DNA of 64,000 bases, taken from Veillonellaceae bacterium (lineage in GTDB: Bacteria > Bacillota_C > Negativicutes > UBA1444). A program made the position numbers and the translations under genes. Positions 25,431 through 32,474 of the stretch are shown here, in pieces (position 1 is the first letter of the stretch; each line of letters opens with the position of its first letter). The stretch covers positions 1 to 64,000 of the forward strand of contig JAAZNU010000046.1 in assembly GCA_012798135.1 (NCBI GenBank), given 5' to 3'. The notes under the pieces were generated by a model. It made no database searches. It had not been told where the DNA came from and was given only the letters and a program-made list of their open reading frames with translations.

Positions 25431-25933
25431 TTCTCCCGCATCTCCGCGACAAACTTTTTGACGGCCTCATACTCCTCGTCGCTCAGGCGGATCGAACGTG
25501 GGCGGCGCGTCTGGTTGTCGATGGGCGGGCGGCCAGCACCGGGACGAGCACCGCCGTGTTTCGGTTTCGTTTTATTGGTTTCGCCGTCAGTGCCCAAGCC
25601 GCCCCACGATCCATTATCCGGCTCATAATTTTGGGCAACGTATTCATGCCATTTGGTGGAGACTTCCGCTTTTATGGCGATATCGGCAAGCAGCTTATAA
25701 AATTCGTCATCGTCATCGATGTCGTCGCGTAGCCGCTCCCATTCATCATTATCGTACGCGACCAACTTGGAAGAATTCGCGCCGATAGTCATCGGTTCCG
25801 ACGTCTGATAATCAAGCCAGTATGTTTCGCCGCCGACCTCGACCGCGACAACGACCGCGATCAGCGACGGCATCATATCTTCGTAGTTTGAGTTGTGATC
25901 CCTGATTCCCGTATCGATGATTTCAAATTTCAT
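25427..25933 (-). CDS. Uncharacterised acidic protein with C-terminal GRP.ID...DEEYEAVKKF module
   Basis: 168 residues from the ATG at 25933, which has AAAGGA eight bases upstream. The N-terminal half is an acidic alpha/beta domain (including WERLRDDIDDDDEFYKLL). A glycine/proline hinge, KHGGARPGAGRPPIDN, leads to a basic C-terminal segment RRPRSIRLSDEEYEAVKKFV that resembles a ribbon-helix-helix or short DNA-binding module. A frameshifted relative of this last segment lies just upstream at 26017-26163. No known family is recognised. It is the best-preserved gene of the patch besides the TPR protein. Confidence 0.65.
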   Translation of the reverse strand: MKFEIIDTGIRDHNSNYEDMMPSLIAVVVAVEVGGETYWLDYQTSEPMTIGANSSKLVAYDNDEWERLRDDIDDDDEFYKLLADIAIKAEVSTKWHEYVAQNYEPDNGSWGGLGTDGETNKTKPKHGGARPGAGRPPIDNQTRRPRSIRLSDEEYEAVKKFVAEMREK

Positions 25934-26016
25934 CTCTACCATTCCTTTCACCGGATTAGCTACCAAACACCTCTAATACAAGCGCCAGCTTACTAACTCC
26001 TCATCCGTTCAACAAA
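25934..26016. other. Spacer between the acidic protein gene and the module remnant
   Basis: Eighty-three bases without gene or clear signal. Confidence 0.4.
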
Positions 26017-26163
26017 CTAACTGCATTCATCTTTTTTTCCGGACTTAACCAGTTCGGCGAATTGCAGAATGATTTTCCACTCATCGTAGTATGCCCGCAC
26101 CTGGCGCTGCGGCTAGCCTTACTTTTATCCGGATCAATTGCCGGCCGCCCGAGTGGCTTGATC
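26017..26163 (-). pseudogene. Frameshifted remnant of a GRP.ID / R.VRA..DEW module
   Basis: Minus-strand translation gives KPLGRPAIDPDKSKASR in one frame and continues, after a one-base deletion (or two-base insertion) near 26110, as RQVRAYYDEWKIILQFAELV and KSGKKDECS to a TAG at 26017. The joined sequence parallels the C-terminus of the protein encoded at 25427-25933 (GRPPIDN..., R.IR..DEEYE....F). No start codon is visible. It follows directly after the stop of the gene at 26165. Confidence 0.5.
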
Positions 26164-26164
26164 G

Positions 26165-26551
26165 TTACTGCGGGTATTTTTCCCGCAGATATGTCAACAG
26201 ATCAAATATTTGCTGATTGTCCAAATTCCCGATGATGCCAGCGATCGCTTTTAGTCGTGCGTTCACCAATCCAGAATCGAATTTCGAAACTCCCTGCTTA
26301 CGGATTGAAGCCGTCATTGTCTTGCATGGGTGCAGTTGCTGCAGATCCCTGGAATAAACACGCAGAACTCGAATGCGGGCAACATCCTCCTGTTGACCGG
26401 TATCTTCGTTCAATACCCGATACATTCGCCCACCATATTCAACAATGATGACTTCGATAATGATACCAAAACAATTCACACCAGAAGCCTCGTATACGAT
26501 GCGGGCGCCAGGAACAAGTTTTTTAGTCATTTCGCGCGACAAGAAAAGCAC
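26165..26551 (-). CDS. Uncharacterised small protein
   Basis: Up to 128 residues. The N-terminal part (KKLVPGARIVYEASGVNCFG, then VEYGGRMYRVLNEDTGQQ) looks like a small beta-barrel; the C-terminus is helical (IIGNLDNQQIFDLLTYLREK). Start choice is uncertain: a TTG at 26542 follows GAGGTG by six bases, GTG at 26551 and ATG at 26530 are alternatives. No family is recognised. Minus-strand neighbour of other orphan genes in the AT-richer patch. Confidence 0.55.
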   Translation of the reverse strand: MLFLSREMTKKLVPGARIVYEASGVNCFGIIIEVIIVEYGGRMYRVLNEDTGQQEDVARIRVLRVYSRDLQQLHPCKTMTASIRKQGVSKFDSGLVNARLKAIAGIIGNLDNQQIFDLLTYLREKYPQ

Positions 26552-26753
26552 CTCATTTCCGGATCCACTGTTTGAACGCCAGATTCTACGCTGGACAAGT
26601 CTCGGCAGATTGCCGACGATTCAACGAAAAAATTATCCGAAAAGAAAGCCGAAGCTCCGGAATAAGTCAGGAAAGCATTATTCCCAGCGCTCCCGGAATC
26701 AACGCTGGTTCGGAAGCGGTAACTGTAAATTCCCGGCCACAGCGGGGAAAACA

Positions 26754-27557
26754 TTATTTACTCAATTTTTCAATCTCCGCCTTTGCGTTCGCCTTTTCTT
26801 TCATGTAATAAGAATCGTTTCGTTTCGCCGGATCGTTATCAATAATAGCGATCTTTTCTTTCCAGGCGTTTATGGCTTCGCTCTTGCGTCCCATTTTCGT
26901 AAAGCATTCTGCCATAAGTCCAGATATATTTTGTCCTTGCCAAGGTTTGATAACGCGAGCAATTCTATAATCAGCCAGTGCATCCTCATATTTTTTTTGG
27001 TATTTTTGGGATTGAGCTCTGCCCCAATAAGCTTCAAACTTAGTATCTTCACTCCTAGGGTTTAGAGCAAGAGCCGAAGTATAGTCACTGACGCTTTCTT
27101 CATAACGATTAAGCCAGTAGTACGCCTTGGCCCTTACCATGAAGGCTCCTAATGCCTTACTATCCGAAGCGATAACTTCGCTGGCATCGGTAATTGCTTC
27201 CTTGTAACGTTCGAGTTCCAAATAGCAAGAAGCTCGGTTCTCCAACGCTTGCATATCATCTGGATAGGTTTCTAAAACCCGAGTGAAATCGGCCAAGGCT
27301 GATTGATAGTCATTTTTACTCGATAAACCCCTCTTAAAATAGGCGAAACCTCTCCAGAAAACACTATCGAGATCGTCCGGATTGCTCTCAATCTGACGCG
27401 TACATGTTTCAATGGCGAGATAAGGATATTTTTCGGTTGCTCTTTTCTTGCACTCAGCCGCATCTTGCGGACTGGCCCACACGCAGTTGCCGTACAAGAG
27501 CATAACAAGGAATAATACAATAAAGATAGGCTTCACTGATCGAAACTTCCTGACCAT
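26754..27557 (-). CDS. Exported TPR-repeat protein
   Basis: 267 residues from the ATG at 27557, seven bases after GGAGGG; an in-frame start 19 codons upstream lacks such a site. Signal peptide at residues 1-30 (core PIFIVLFLVMLLYGNCVWA). The rest is a chain of about five to six tetratricopeptide repeats, e.g. DLDSVFWRGFAYFKRG, MQALENRASCYLELERYKEA, KALGAFMVRAKAYYWLNRYE. TPR units mediate protein-protein contacts; the partner is unknown. Its codon use is clearly more AT-rich than the flanking genes. A Pho-box-like array lies about 180 bases upstream at 27735. Confidence 0.8.
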   Translation of the reverse strand: MVRKFRSVKPIFIVLFLVMLLYGNCVWASPQDAAECKKRATEKYPYLAIETCTRQIESNPDDLDSVFWRGFAYFKRGLSSKNDYQSALADFTRVLETYPDDMQALENRASCYLELERYKEAITDASEVIASDSKALGAFMVRAKAYYWLNRYEESVSDYTSALALNPRSEDTKFEAYWGRAQSQKYQKKYEDALADYRIARVIKPWQGQNISGLMAECFTKMGRKSEAINAWKEKIAIIDNDPAKRNDSYYMKEKANAKAEIEKLSK

Positions 27558-27734
27558 AAAATATCCCTCCAAATCTTTTGCCAAAGAAGTATTCCATTGG
27601 AAGCTTTTCGACAATATTTAAATCGATTCGGCAATAATATGTGCTTTCCTGCCTGAAAAACAAAAAAAGTCGCCCACCCCTAATAATAAAGGATCGGACG
27701 GTACACGACAGCACGCGAAGGCACGTAAAATCTG

Positions 27735-27762
27735 CAACCCAACCTTAACATTGCCATAACAA
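27735..27762. promoter_or_regulatory. Second Pho-box-like array, upstream of the TPR gene
   Basis: CAAC/TAAC/TAAC units begin at 27735, 27746 and 27757, again exactly 11 bases apart, inside a 17-base block identical to that upstream of pstS. Position relative to the TPR gene mirrors that of the first array relative to pstS. Confidence 0.5.
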
Positions 27763-27835
27763 ACGAGAATGAAGAAAGAAAAAAAGAACGCACAGATTTT
27801 TCGATGGATACGGAATCTTATAATACCAAAACAAG
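27736..27835 (+). repeat. Right copy of the diverged direct repeat flanking the patch
   Basis: AACCCAACCTTAACATT (27736-27752) and AATACCAAAACAAG (27822-27835), matching 24301-24317 and 24371-24384. Sequence between the two blocks is not conserved. Confidence 0.7.
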
Positions 27836-27917
27836 CGCCAAAGTTGTTTTTCCGAGAAACAATCTTGCCCATCCGGTTCAAGCGTCCGTCATCAGCGTGA
27901 CCGCTGTGGTCAAAATT

Positions 27918-27956
27918 AAGGGACTGTCTCAATTTTGTTAACTGAGACAGCCCCTT
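27918..27956 (-). terminator. Terminator after the permease gene
   Basis: AAGGG..TGTCTCA pairs with TGAGACA..CCCTT around a loop of about 11 bases, with TTAATTTT following on the minus strand. It is 24 bases after the permease stop. Confidence 0.75.
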
Positions 27957-27979
27957 GTAAAGTTTAGGCACCGAATGCC

Positions 27980-29146
27980 TCAAAACCAAGCCCCGTAAAT
28001 CATACCGGTGGCCGTGGCCATCACGATGACCAGCGACACATAGGTCAGCATTTTGACCGTCCCCATGATTTGCCGGATGACGATCATACTGGGCAGGCTC
28101 AGTGCCGGTCCGGCCAACAGCAGTGCCAATGCCGGACCCTTGCCCATGCCGGAACCGAGCAGACCCTGCAGAATCGGCACCTCGGTCAGGGTCGCGAAGT
28201 ACATGAACGCTCCGGCCACACTGGCGATCAGATTCGATTGCAAACTGTTGCCGCCCACCAGGCCCGTAATCCAGGAATCGGGAATAATCCCCGCATCGGT
28301 CCCGGCCCGACCGGTCAGAAACCCTGCCACCAGCACCCCGCCGATCAGCAGGGGAAAGACCTGCTTGGCAAAGAACCAGGTGCTGTCCCGCCAATCGGTT
28401 CGTTCTTCGGCGTCAAACCAATGGAAACTTGTCCAAAGAACGATCGCCAGGCTGATTCCGGCCAACCACCATTTTATCCCGAATATTGCCGCAAAAACTC
28501 CTTCGTGGGTCTGCGGGTTGCCCCAATTGGCAAACACCAGAAACGCCACCATCGAAGCATAATAGGTGATATCCTGCCAGGGCTTGCGTTTTGGTTCTTC
28601 CAGTTCGCTCTCTGGCATCTCCGCCAGTCGCTGCGATTCTTCGTTGCGGAAAATCCAGCCCATCAAAACACCGATGACGATCGAAAATAAAACGGCACCG
28701 ACGGCTCTGGCGATCCCCAGTTCCAGGCCCAACACCCGCGCGGTCAGAATAATCGCCAGTACGTTGATCGCCGGTCCGGAATACAAGAATGCCGTCGCCG
28801 GTCCCAGACCCGCGCCACGCCGATAAATTCCCGAGAACAGCGGCAATACCGTACAGGAGCACACTGCCAATATCGTTCCGGATACCGATGCCACACCATA
28901 GGCGATCACTTTGTTCGCCCCCGCGCCCAGATAGCGCATCACTGCATCCTGACGGACAAACACTGAGATCGCGCCAGCGATGAAAAAGGCAGGAACCAAA
29001 CAAAGCAACACATGTTCCCGCGCATAATCCTTCAACATCGTAAATGCTTCAACGATTGCACCCTGCACCCTTGTCTGCTCGATCGGCAAAAAATACGCGC
29101 CCAAAAACACGCCGATCATCAATAACAGTTTGTTTCGCTCGCTCAT
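27980..29146 (-). CDS. ArsP/YraQ-type permease (COG0701)
   Basis: 388 residues from the ATG at 29146, seven bases after AGGAAG. About ten membrane helices in two related halves. Family marks are GTILAVCSCTVLPLFSGIYR (the conserved Cys pair near residue 100) and the second-half repeat with FATLTEVPILQGLLG plus GPALALLLAGPALSLPSM. ArsP members export organoarsenicals; other members have unknown or metal/sulphur-related substrates. It diverges from a DGC-ArsR-thioredoxin operon, the usual company of this permease class, so control by the ArsR protein is likely. Confidence 0.85.
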   Translation of the reverse strand: MSERNKLLLMIGVFLGAYFLPIEQTRVQGAIVEAFTMLKDYAREHVLLCLVPAFFIAGAISVFVRQDAVMRYLGAGANKVIAYGVASVSGTILAVCSCTVLPLFSGIYRRGAGLGPATAFLYSGPAINVLAIILTARVLGLELGIARAVGAVLFSIVIGVLMGWIFRNEESQRLAEMPESELEEPKRKPWQDITYYASMVAFLVFANWGNPQTHEGVFAAIFGIKWWLAGISLAIVLWTSFHWFDAEERTDWRDSTWFFAKQVFPLLIGGVLVAGFLTGRAGTDAGIIPDSWITGLVGGNSLQSNLIASVAGAFMYFATLTEVPILQGLLGSGMGKGPALALLLAGPALSLPSMIVIRQIMGTVKMLTYVSLVIVMATATGMIYGAWF

Positions 29147-29177
29147 TACCAACACTTCCTTTTAATTTCAAGAAATC

Positions 29178-29203
29178 AATATATAACTAACTGTTAATAT
29201 ATT
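29178..29203. promoter_or_regulatory. Imperfect inverted repeat, candidate ArsR operator
   Basis: AATATATAAC (29178-29187) is opposed by GTTAATATATT (29193-29203) with one extra base. AT-rich imperfect dyads of this type are common SmtB/ArsR operators. It sits in the 191-base divergent region between the permease and the DGC-ArsR operon. Confidence 0.5.
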
Positions 29204-29234
29204 AACGCTTGCAGAAAAGTTTTTCAATCCTCTC

Positions 29235-29267
29235 TTGACGTTTTATATAAAAATATTTTAATATAAT
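29235..29267 (+). promoter_or_regulatory. Promoter of the DGC-ArsR-thioredoxin operon
   Basis: TTGACG (29235-29240), then either TTAATA at 29258 (17-base spacer) or TATAAT at 29262-29267 (21-base spacer). The region is unusually AT-rich. Start codon of the first gene is about 70 bases downstream. Confidence 0.55.
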
Positions 29268-29337
29268 ATCGTAAGAAATCAGTTGATGACTACAGTCAAT
29301 GGAGAATAGAAGAACGAAAGAAAGGACCGTGATATTT

Positions 29338-29715
29338 ATGGCCCAGTGTTCCTGCAGTTGCGGCGACGACCGGAAACTCCGCCTGCTTTACGCCTGTTCC
29401 GGCGCCGCCGACGTCGGGCATGTCGCCGATCTTGTGGCCCGACGCCTGGACGAAGAGGAATGGGGCGGCATGAGCTGCCTGGCCGGCGTCGGCGCCGGAC
29501 TGTCCGGGTTCATCGAATCCGCCAAGTCCGCCGACAACATCGTCCTTGACGGCTGTCCTGTCGGTTGCGGCCGCAGAGTGTTTGAGGCCCACGGTCTGCC
29601 CTTCACCGAAATCGTCATGACCCAACAGGGCCTGGTGAAAGGTTCCTCGCCCGCCACGCCGGAAGTGGTAGCCCGCCTGGCTGAAAAAGTGAAATCCACA
29701 GTTGGAGCTGGTTAA
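29338..29715 (+). CDS. DGC-domain putative zinc-binding protein
   Basis: 125 residues, ATG preceded by AAAGGA. Cys-rich start (CSCSC), YACSGAADVGHVADLVARR near residue 17, a central MSCLAGVGAGLSGFI and the diagnostic VLDGCPVGCGRRVFE (about residues 72-86), from which the DGC family takes its name. Eight cysteines in all suggest metal or persulphide binding. It is followed at once by arsR and a small redox protein, with which it is frequently linked; its biochemical role is not established. Confidence 0.85.
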   Translation: MAQCSCSCGDDRKLRLLYACSGAADVGHVADLVARRLDEEEWGGMSCLAGVGAGLSGFIESAKSADNIVLDGCPVGCGRRVFEAHGLPFTEIVMTQQGLVKGSSPATPEVVARLAEKVKSTVGAG

Positions 29716-29716
29716 C

Positions 29717-30067
29717 ATGCCGACGATGACCGATAAAGCGATGGCAAAGATTTTCAAGGCGCTGGGCGATGAAACGCGATTGGAGATCGTGCGGATGCTG
29801 GCCGGCAAGGAACGCTGCGTCTGCGCCTTTCTCAACGCGTTCTCCATGACGCAGCCTGCCATCTCGAACCACTTGCGGGTCTTGCGCGAAGCCGGCGTCG
29901 TCCTCGATTCGCGGGACGGCCGCTGGATCTTCTATCGTTTGAACCCGGAAGCACTCCAGGCGATTCAACTCGTATGTCAAAATCTTCTGCTGAACACGAC
30001 GGTCGTCCGGGTCGATCCCCTGACGGAGCCGTGCGCCGACCCCAAACCGAAGGAGGAATCCGCATGA
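29717..30067 (+). CDS. ArsR/SmtB-family regulator
   Basis: 116 residues from the ATG at 29717 (GGAG nine bases before). Winged helix-turn-helix: KIFKALGDETRLEIVRML, then CVCAFLNAFSMTQPAISNHLRVL and the wing DSRDGRWIFYRLN. The CVC pair (about residues 35-37) at the start of the recognition-helix region is the classical metalloid-sensing site of ArsR, so arsenite/antimonite or a comparable thiol-reactive ligand is plausible. Start lies one base after the stop of the DGC gene; ATGA overlap with the redox gene. Confidence 0.9.
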   Translation: MPTMTDKAMAKIFKALGDETRLEIVRMLAGKERCVCAFLNAFSMTQPAISNHLRVLREAGVVLDSRDGRWIFYRLNPEALQAIQLVCQNLLLNTTVVRVDPLTEPCADPKPKEESA

Positions 30068-30300
30068 GCAAAAAAATCGTAGTTCTCGGCACCGGCTGCG
30101 CCAAGTGCGCCAAGCTGGAGGAAAACGCCAGAAAAGCCGTGACGCTTGCCGGCGCCGACGCCACGGTGAGCAAAGTCACCGACATCAACCAGATCACCGA
30201 CTACGGAGTCATGATCACTCCCGCCCTCGTGATCGACGGCCGGGTGAAGGTCGCCGGAAAGATCCCGACGCCGGAAGCCATTGCCGAATGGCTGAAATAA
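30064..30300 (+). CDS. Small thioredoxin-fold redox protein (redox-active disulfide protein 2 type)
   Basis: 78 residues; ATG overlaps the arsR stop and has AAGGAGG upstream. Strand-helix start KIVVLGTGCAKCAKLEENA carries the CxxC active site (residues 12-15), followed by the cis-Pro region VMITPALVIDGRVK. This glutaredoxin-sized family is regularly encoded beside COG0701 permeases and ArsR regulators; it could reduce or deliver the transported thiol-bound substrate (inference). Confidence 0.9.
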   Translation: MSKKIVVLGTGCAKCAKLEENARKAVTLAGADATVSKVTDINQITDYGVMITPALVIDGRVKVAGKIPTPEAIAEWLK

Positions 30301-30326
30301 CGGACTAAACGCAAACCGAGCAAAGA

Positions 30327-30376
30327 AAGCGGGACTGCGCCAAAACCTTCACAGGTTTAGTGTAGTCCCGCTTTTC
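30327..30376 (+). terminator. Terminator of the DGC-ArsR-redox operon
   Basis: AAGCGGGACT (30327-30336) pairs with AGTCCCGCTT (30364-30373), followed by TTCTCGTC. The reverse strand has a GCTTTCTTTGC flank, so it may also serve the convergent aldo/keto reductase gene. Confidence 0.75.
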
Positions 30377-30426
30377 TCGTCTTTCCAGTCAACCAGGCAT
30401 CCCATTTATGCCTGACAAAAAGCTTA

Positions 30427-31446
30427 CTATTTGTGGGCTTCGTAGAAGTCGTAGTATTTCTGCAGTTCCCGTTTCAACAGGTTCGGTGTGTCCAGTTCAT
30501 ACGGGCAGTTGTTTTTGCAATGATTGCAACCGATGCAGTCATTGATCCGGTCCATTTTAGCCTTGAATTCATCCGTCAGAAACGGCTGGACGGGCGCCCT
30601 TCCCAGGAATAACGATACCCGGGCCTGGGTCGGAATCTCAATGCCGGCCGGGCAGGGCAGGCAATAGCCGCAGCCGCGGCAAAAATCGCCGGCCAGTTCC
30701 GTCCGGTCTTTTTCGATCAGACTCCACATGGCTGCATCGAGTACCGGCGGATTCTGTTCGAAGGCGATGAATTCCGCCAGTTCGTGCAGTTTCTGAATTC
30801 CCCAGATCGGCAGCACGTTGTCGTATTGGCGCAGGAAGGCAAACGTCGTGGCCGCATTGGTGATGAGTCCGCCGGATAATCCCTTCATCGCGATGAGGCC
30901 GAGGTCCTGCTCCTTGCACGCGGCGATCAATTTCAGGTCCGCCGCGGCGGAGAGGGAGTTCAGCGGGAACTGGACGGTGTCGTAGCGGCCGGAGGCCGCC
31001 GCCTGCAACGCGTTGCCGATCTTGTGGTTCGTCACGCCGAGGAAGCGGATCATACCTTTTTGCCGGGCTTCCAGCAGGCCCGCATAGGCGCTCTCGGGAT
31101 CGGCGGGGTCGGGCAATTCCGCGGGATTGTGCAACTGCAAAATGTCCACATGGTCGGTTTTTAGATTCTTCAGGCTGGTTTCCAGATCGTTGAGCAATGA
31201 TTTCCGGTCGCCTGCCTTGCTCTTGGTGGCGAGAATAATGTTGTTCCGCACGTCGGCCAACGCATAGCCGATTTTTTCCTCACTGTCCGTGTACGCCCGC
31301 GCCGTATCGAAAAAGTTTATGCCCTGTTCATAAGCTTTGCGCAAAATCGTCTTGGCGTCATCAAAGGAAACCCTTTGTATCGGCAGCGCACCGAAGCCGC
31401 TCCGGCTCACTCGCAAATTGGTCCGTCCCAGTCGCATTGTATCCAT
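30427..31446 (-). CDS. Aldo/keto reductase fused to a 4Fe-4S ferredoxin-like domain
   Basis: 339 residues from the ATG at 31446 with AAGGAGG nine bases upstream. The N-terminal 250 residues are a TIM-barrel aldo/keto reductase (TMRLGRTNLRVSRSGFG, INFFDTARAYTDSEEKIG with the catalytic Asp/Tyr, TKSKAG with Lys, LQLHNP with His). The last 80 residues carry cysteine clusters CRGCGYCLPCPAG and CIGCNHCKNNCP, the pattern of two iron-sulphur centres. Such fusions occur in anaerobes; substrate unknown. Single gene, convergent with the redox operon. Confidence 0.92.
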   Translation of the reverse strand: MDTMRLGRTNLRVSRSGFGALPIQRVSFDDAKTILRKAYEQGINFFDTARAYTDSEEKIGYALADVRNNIILATKSKAGDRKSLLNDLETSLKNLKTDHVDILQLHNPAELPDPADPESAYAGLLEARQKGMIRFLGVTNHKIGNALQAAASGRYDTVQFPLNSLSAAADLKLIAACKEQDLGLIAMKGLSGGLITNAATTFAFLRQYDNVLPIWGIQKLHELAEFIAFEQNPPVLDAAMWSLIEKDRTELAGDFCRGCGYCLPCPAGIEIPTQARVSLFLGRAPVQPFLTDEFKAKMDRINDCIGCNHCKNNCPYELDTPNLLKRELQKYYDFYEAHK

Positions 31447-31687
31447 CCCAATAGCCTCCTTGCATAAAATTAGTCGTGGTTGTGGTTCCGGGTAGGTTTT
31501 TTTCCATAACAACGATTTGCATCCGGGCAGCCTGCGTTGTTTTTAGCTCGCCTTATTTCCACCGTTTATTTTTCGCGGCATCCTGCAAATTTTCCTGCGA
31601 AAACACCTTGAACAGCGGTTCAGATGCTGCTCGGCCCGCCCGTCAGAATCCGGAGCAACCATACTGCGAACTGTAAATTTCTGTTTT
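31447..31687. other. Leader of the reductase gene / spacer before the structured RNA
   Basis: About 240 bases without a supported gene. A TTTTCGC/GCGAAAA pairing is present around 31565-31602 but no T-run or known motif. Confidence 0.4.
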
Positions 31688-31716
31688 TTGCGAATAATCT
31701 ATTTTTGTGTTATAAT
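31688..31716 (+). promoter_or_regulatory. Promoter of the orphan structured RNA
   Basis: TTGCGA (31688-31693), exactly 17 bases, TATAAT (31711-31716). Transcription should start near 31723. There is no protein-coding frame between it and the terminator. Confidence 0.8.
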
Positions 31717-31722
31717 GTAATC

Positions 31723-31959
31723 AGAAGGAAGGGATAAAGGATCACCGCCGGCGAGCGGGGGAACATTCTTCGAGGAGGCGACTCCATCGGATAACCTGGA
31801 ACTGGAGACCCAATTGAATAAGGCTGTGAGAGGCGCCCAAAGCGCCTAATCGTACAACGTGCGTTGTACACATGAGAGCCAAGCGGCGGGGCCGCAGCTC
31901 ATCAAGATCGAAACTTAAACCGGTCGGCTTCGGACGAAGCCGACCGGTTCCATTTTTTT
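31723..31959 (+). ncRNA. Free-standing structured non-coding RNA, about 237 nt
   Basis: Own promoter, own strong terminator, no ORF, and dense local structure: GGAG-GCGA-CTCC near 31775-31786, AGGCGC/GCGCCT (31831-31847), GTACAAC/GTTGTAC (about 31852-31869), and a two-step stem ATGAG/CTCAT enclosing GCGGC/GCCGC (31872-31901). GC-rich, purine-rich single strands (GGGATAAAGGATC, CATCGGATAACCTGG) separate them. It is not tmRNA, RNase P, SRP RNA or a leader of the next gene, which is on the other strand. The closest idea by general form is the raiA-type or another large Firmicute ncRNA class, but I cannot assign a family by eye. Confidence 0.75.
31918..31959. terminator. Bidirectional terminator of the structured RNA and of the yjiG-like gene
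   Basis: AACCGGTCGGCTTC pairs with GAAGCCGACCGGTT (14 bp, four-base loop). CCATTTTTTT follows on the plus strand and TTTAAGTTT on the minus strand, 18 bases beyond the yjiG-like stop. Confidence 0.88.
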
Positions 31960-31976
31960 CGCGGCGGTATTGCCGT

Positions 31977-32474
31977 CTAGAAGAATTGAATCACAAGGCG
32001 GGTCAGCCACATCGAGATCGCCGCATCGATCACCGGCACGCACAACAGCAATCCGTGCCATTTTTTATTGGCGTTGGAGGTGATAACGATCCGGACGAAG
32101 TGGCCAATCAGGGTGCCCATCGTCACGCAGGCTGGAAACAGGATCGTCGCCTGCTGCGCCGTGATGGTCCCCTGCGCATACAATGAAGCGGCGGCGGCGC
32201 AACCGGCCGCCTTGGCGAAAAACGCCGCGACCAGCGCGACGATGGCCTCGCCCGGCAAGCCGAACACGGCCATCACCGGCCCGACCGCCTTGCCCACGAT
32301 TGTCATCAGTCCGGTGATGTTCAGAAACTCGATGAGGACATACGCCAGCACCATCGCCGGCGCGATCATCTCGGCGCCGATGTAGAAGCCTTTCTTGGCG
32401 CCGGCCACGAATTCCTCCACGATGCTCGGTTTCATTTTTTGCAAATCCATTCCCGCCGCACTCGGTTCAGCCAT
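31977..32474 (-). CDS. YjiG/SpmB-like membrane protein (nucleoside-recognition Gate domain)
   Basis: 165 residues from the ATG at 32474 (GGGGGTG upstream). Four to five membrane helices; the Gate segment includes IVEEFVAGAKKGFYIGAEMI and PMVLAYVLIEF-like hydrophobics, then AKAAGCAAAASLYAQG and FPACVTMGTLIGHFVRI. The pair of Gate proteins YjiG-YjiH (SpmB-SpmA in spore formers) acts at the inner membrane; the transported or sensed ligand is not settled. It overlaps the end of the upstream yjiH-like gene by eight bases and lies in an operon with an M20 peptidase. Confidence 0.82.
   Translation of the reverse strand: MAEPSAAGMDLQKMKPSIVEEFVAGAKKGFYIGAEMIAPAMVLAYVLIEFLNITGLMTIVGKAVGPVMAVFGLPGEAIVALVAAFFAKAAGCAAAASLYAQGTITAQQATILFPACVTMGTLIGHFVRIVITSNANKKWHGLLLCVPVIDAAISMWLTRLVIQFF

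Noticed and set aside
27618..28394. 258-codon minus-strand frame overlapping the permease
   Set aside because: Mostly a shifted frame of the permease; it then runs over the permease terminator into intergenic DNA. No start signal and no family features.
31723..31959. Cyclic-di-GMP or SAM riboswitch assignment for the structured RNA
   Set aside because: Lacks the conserved cores of these classes and has no downstream gene in cis; the next gene is on the opposite strand.
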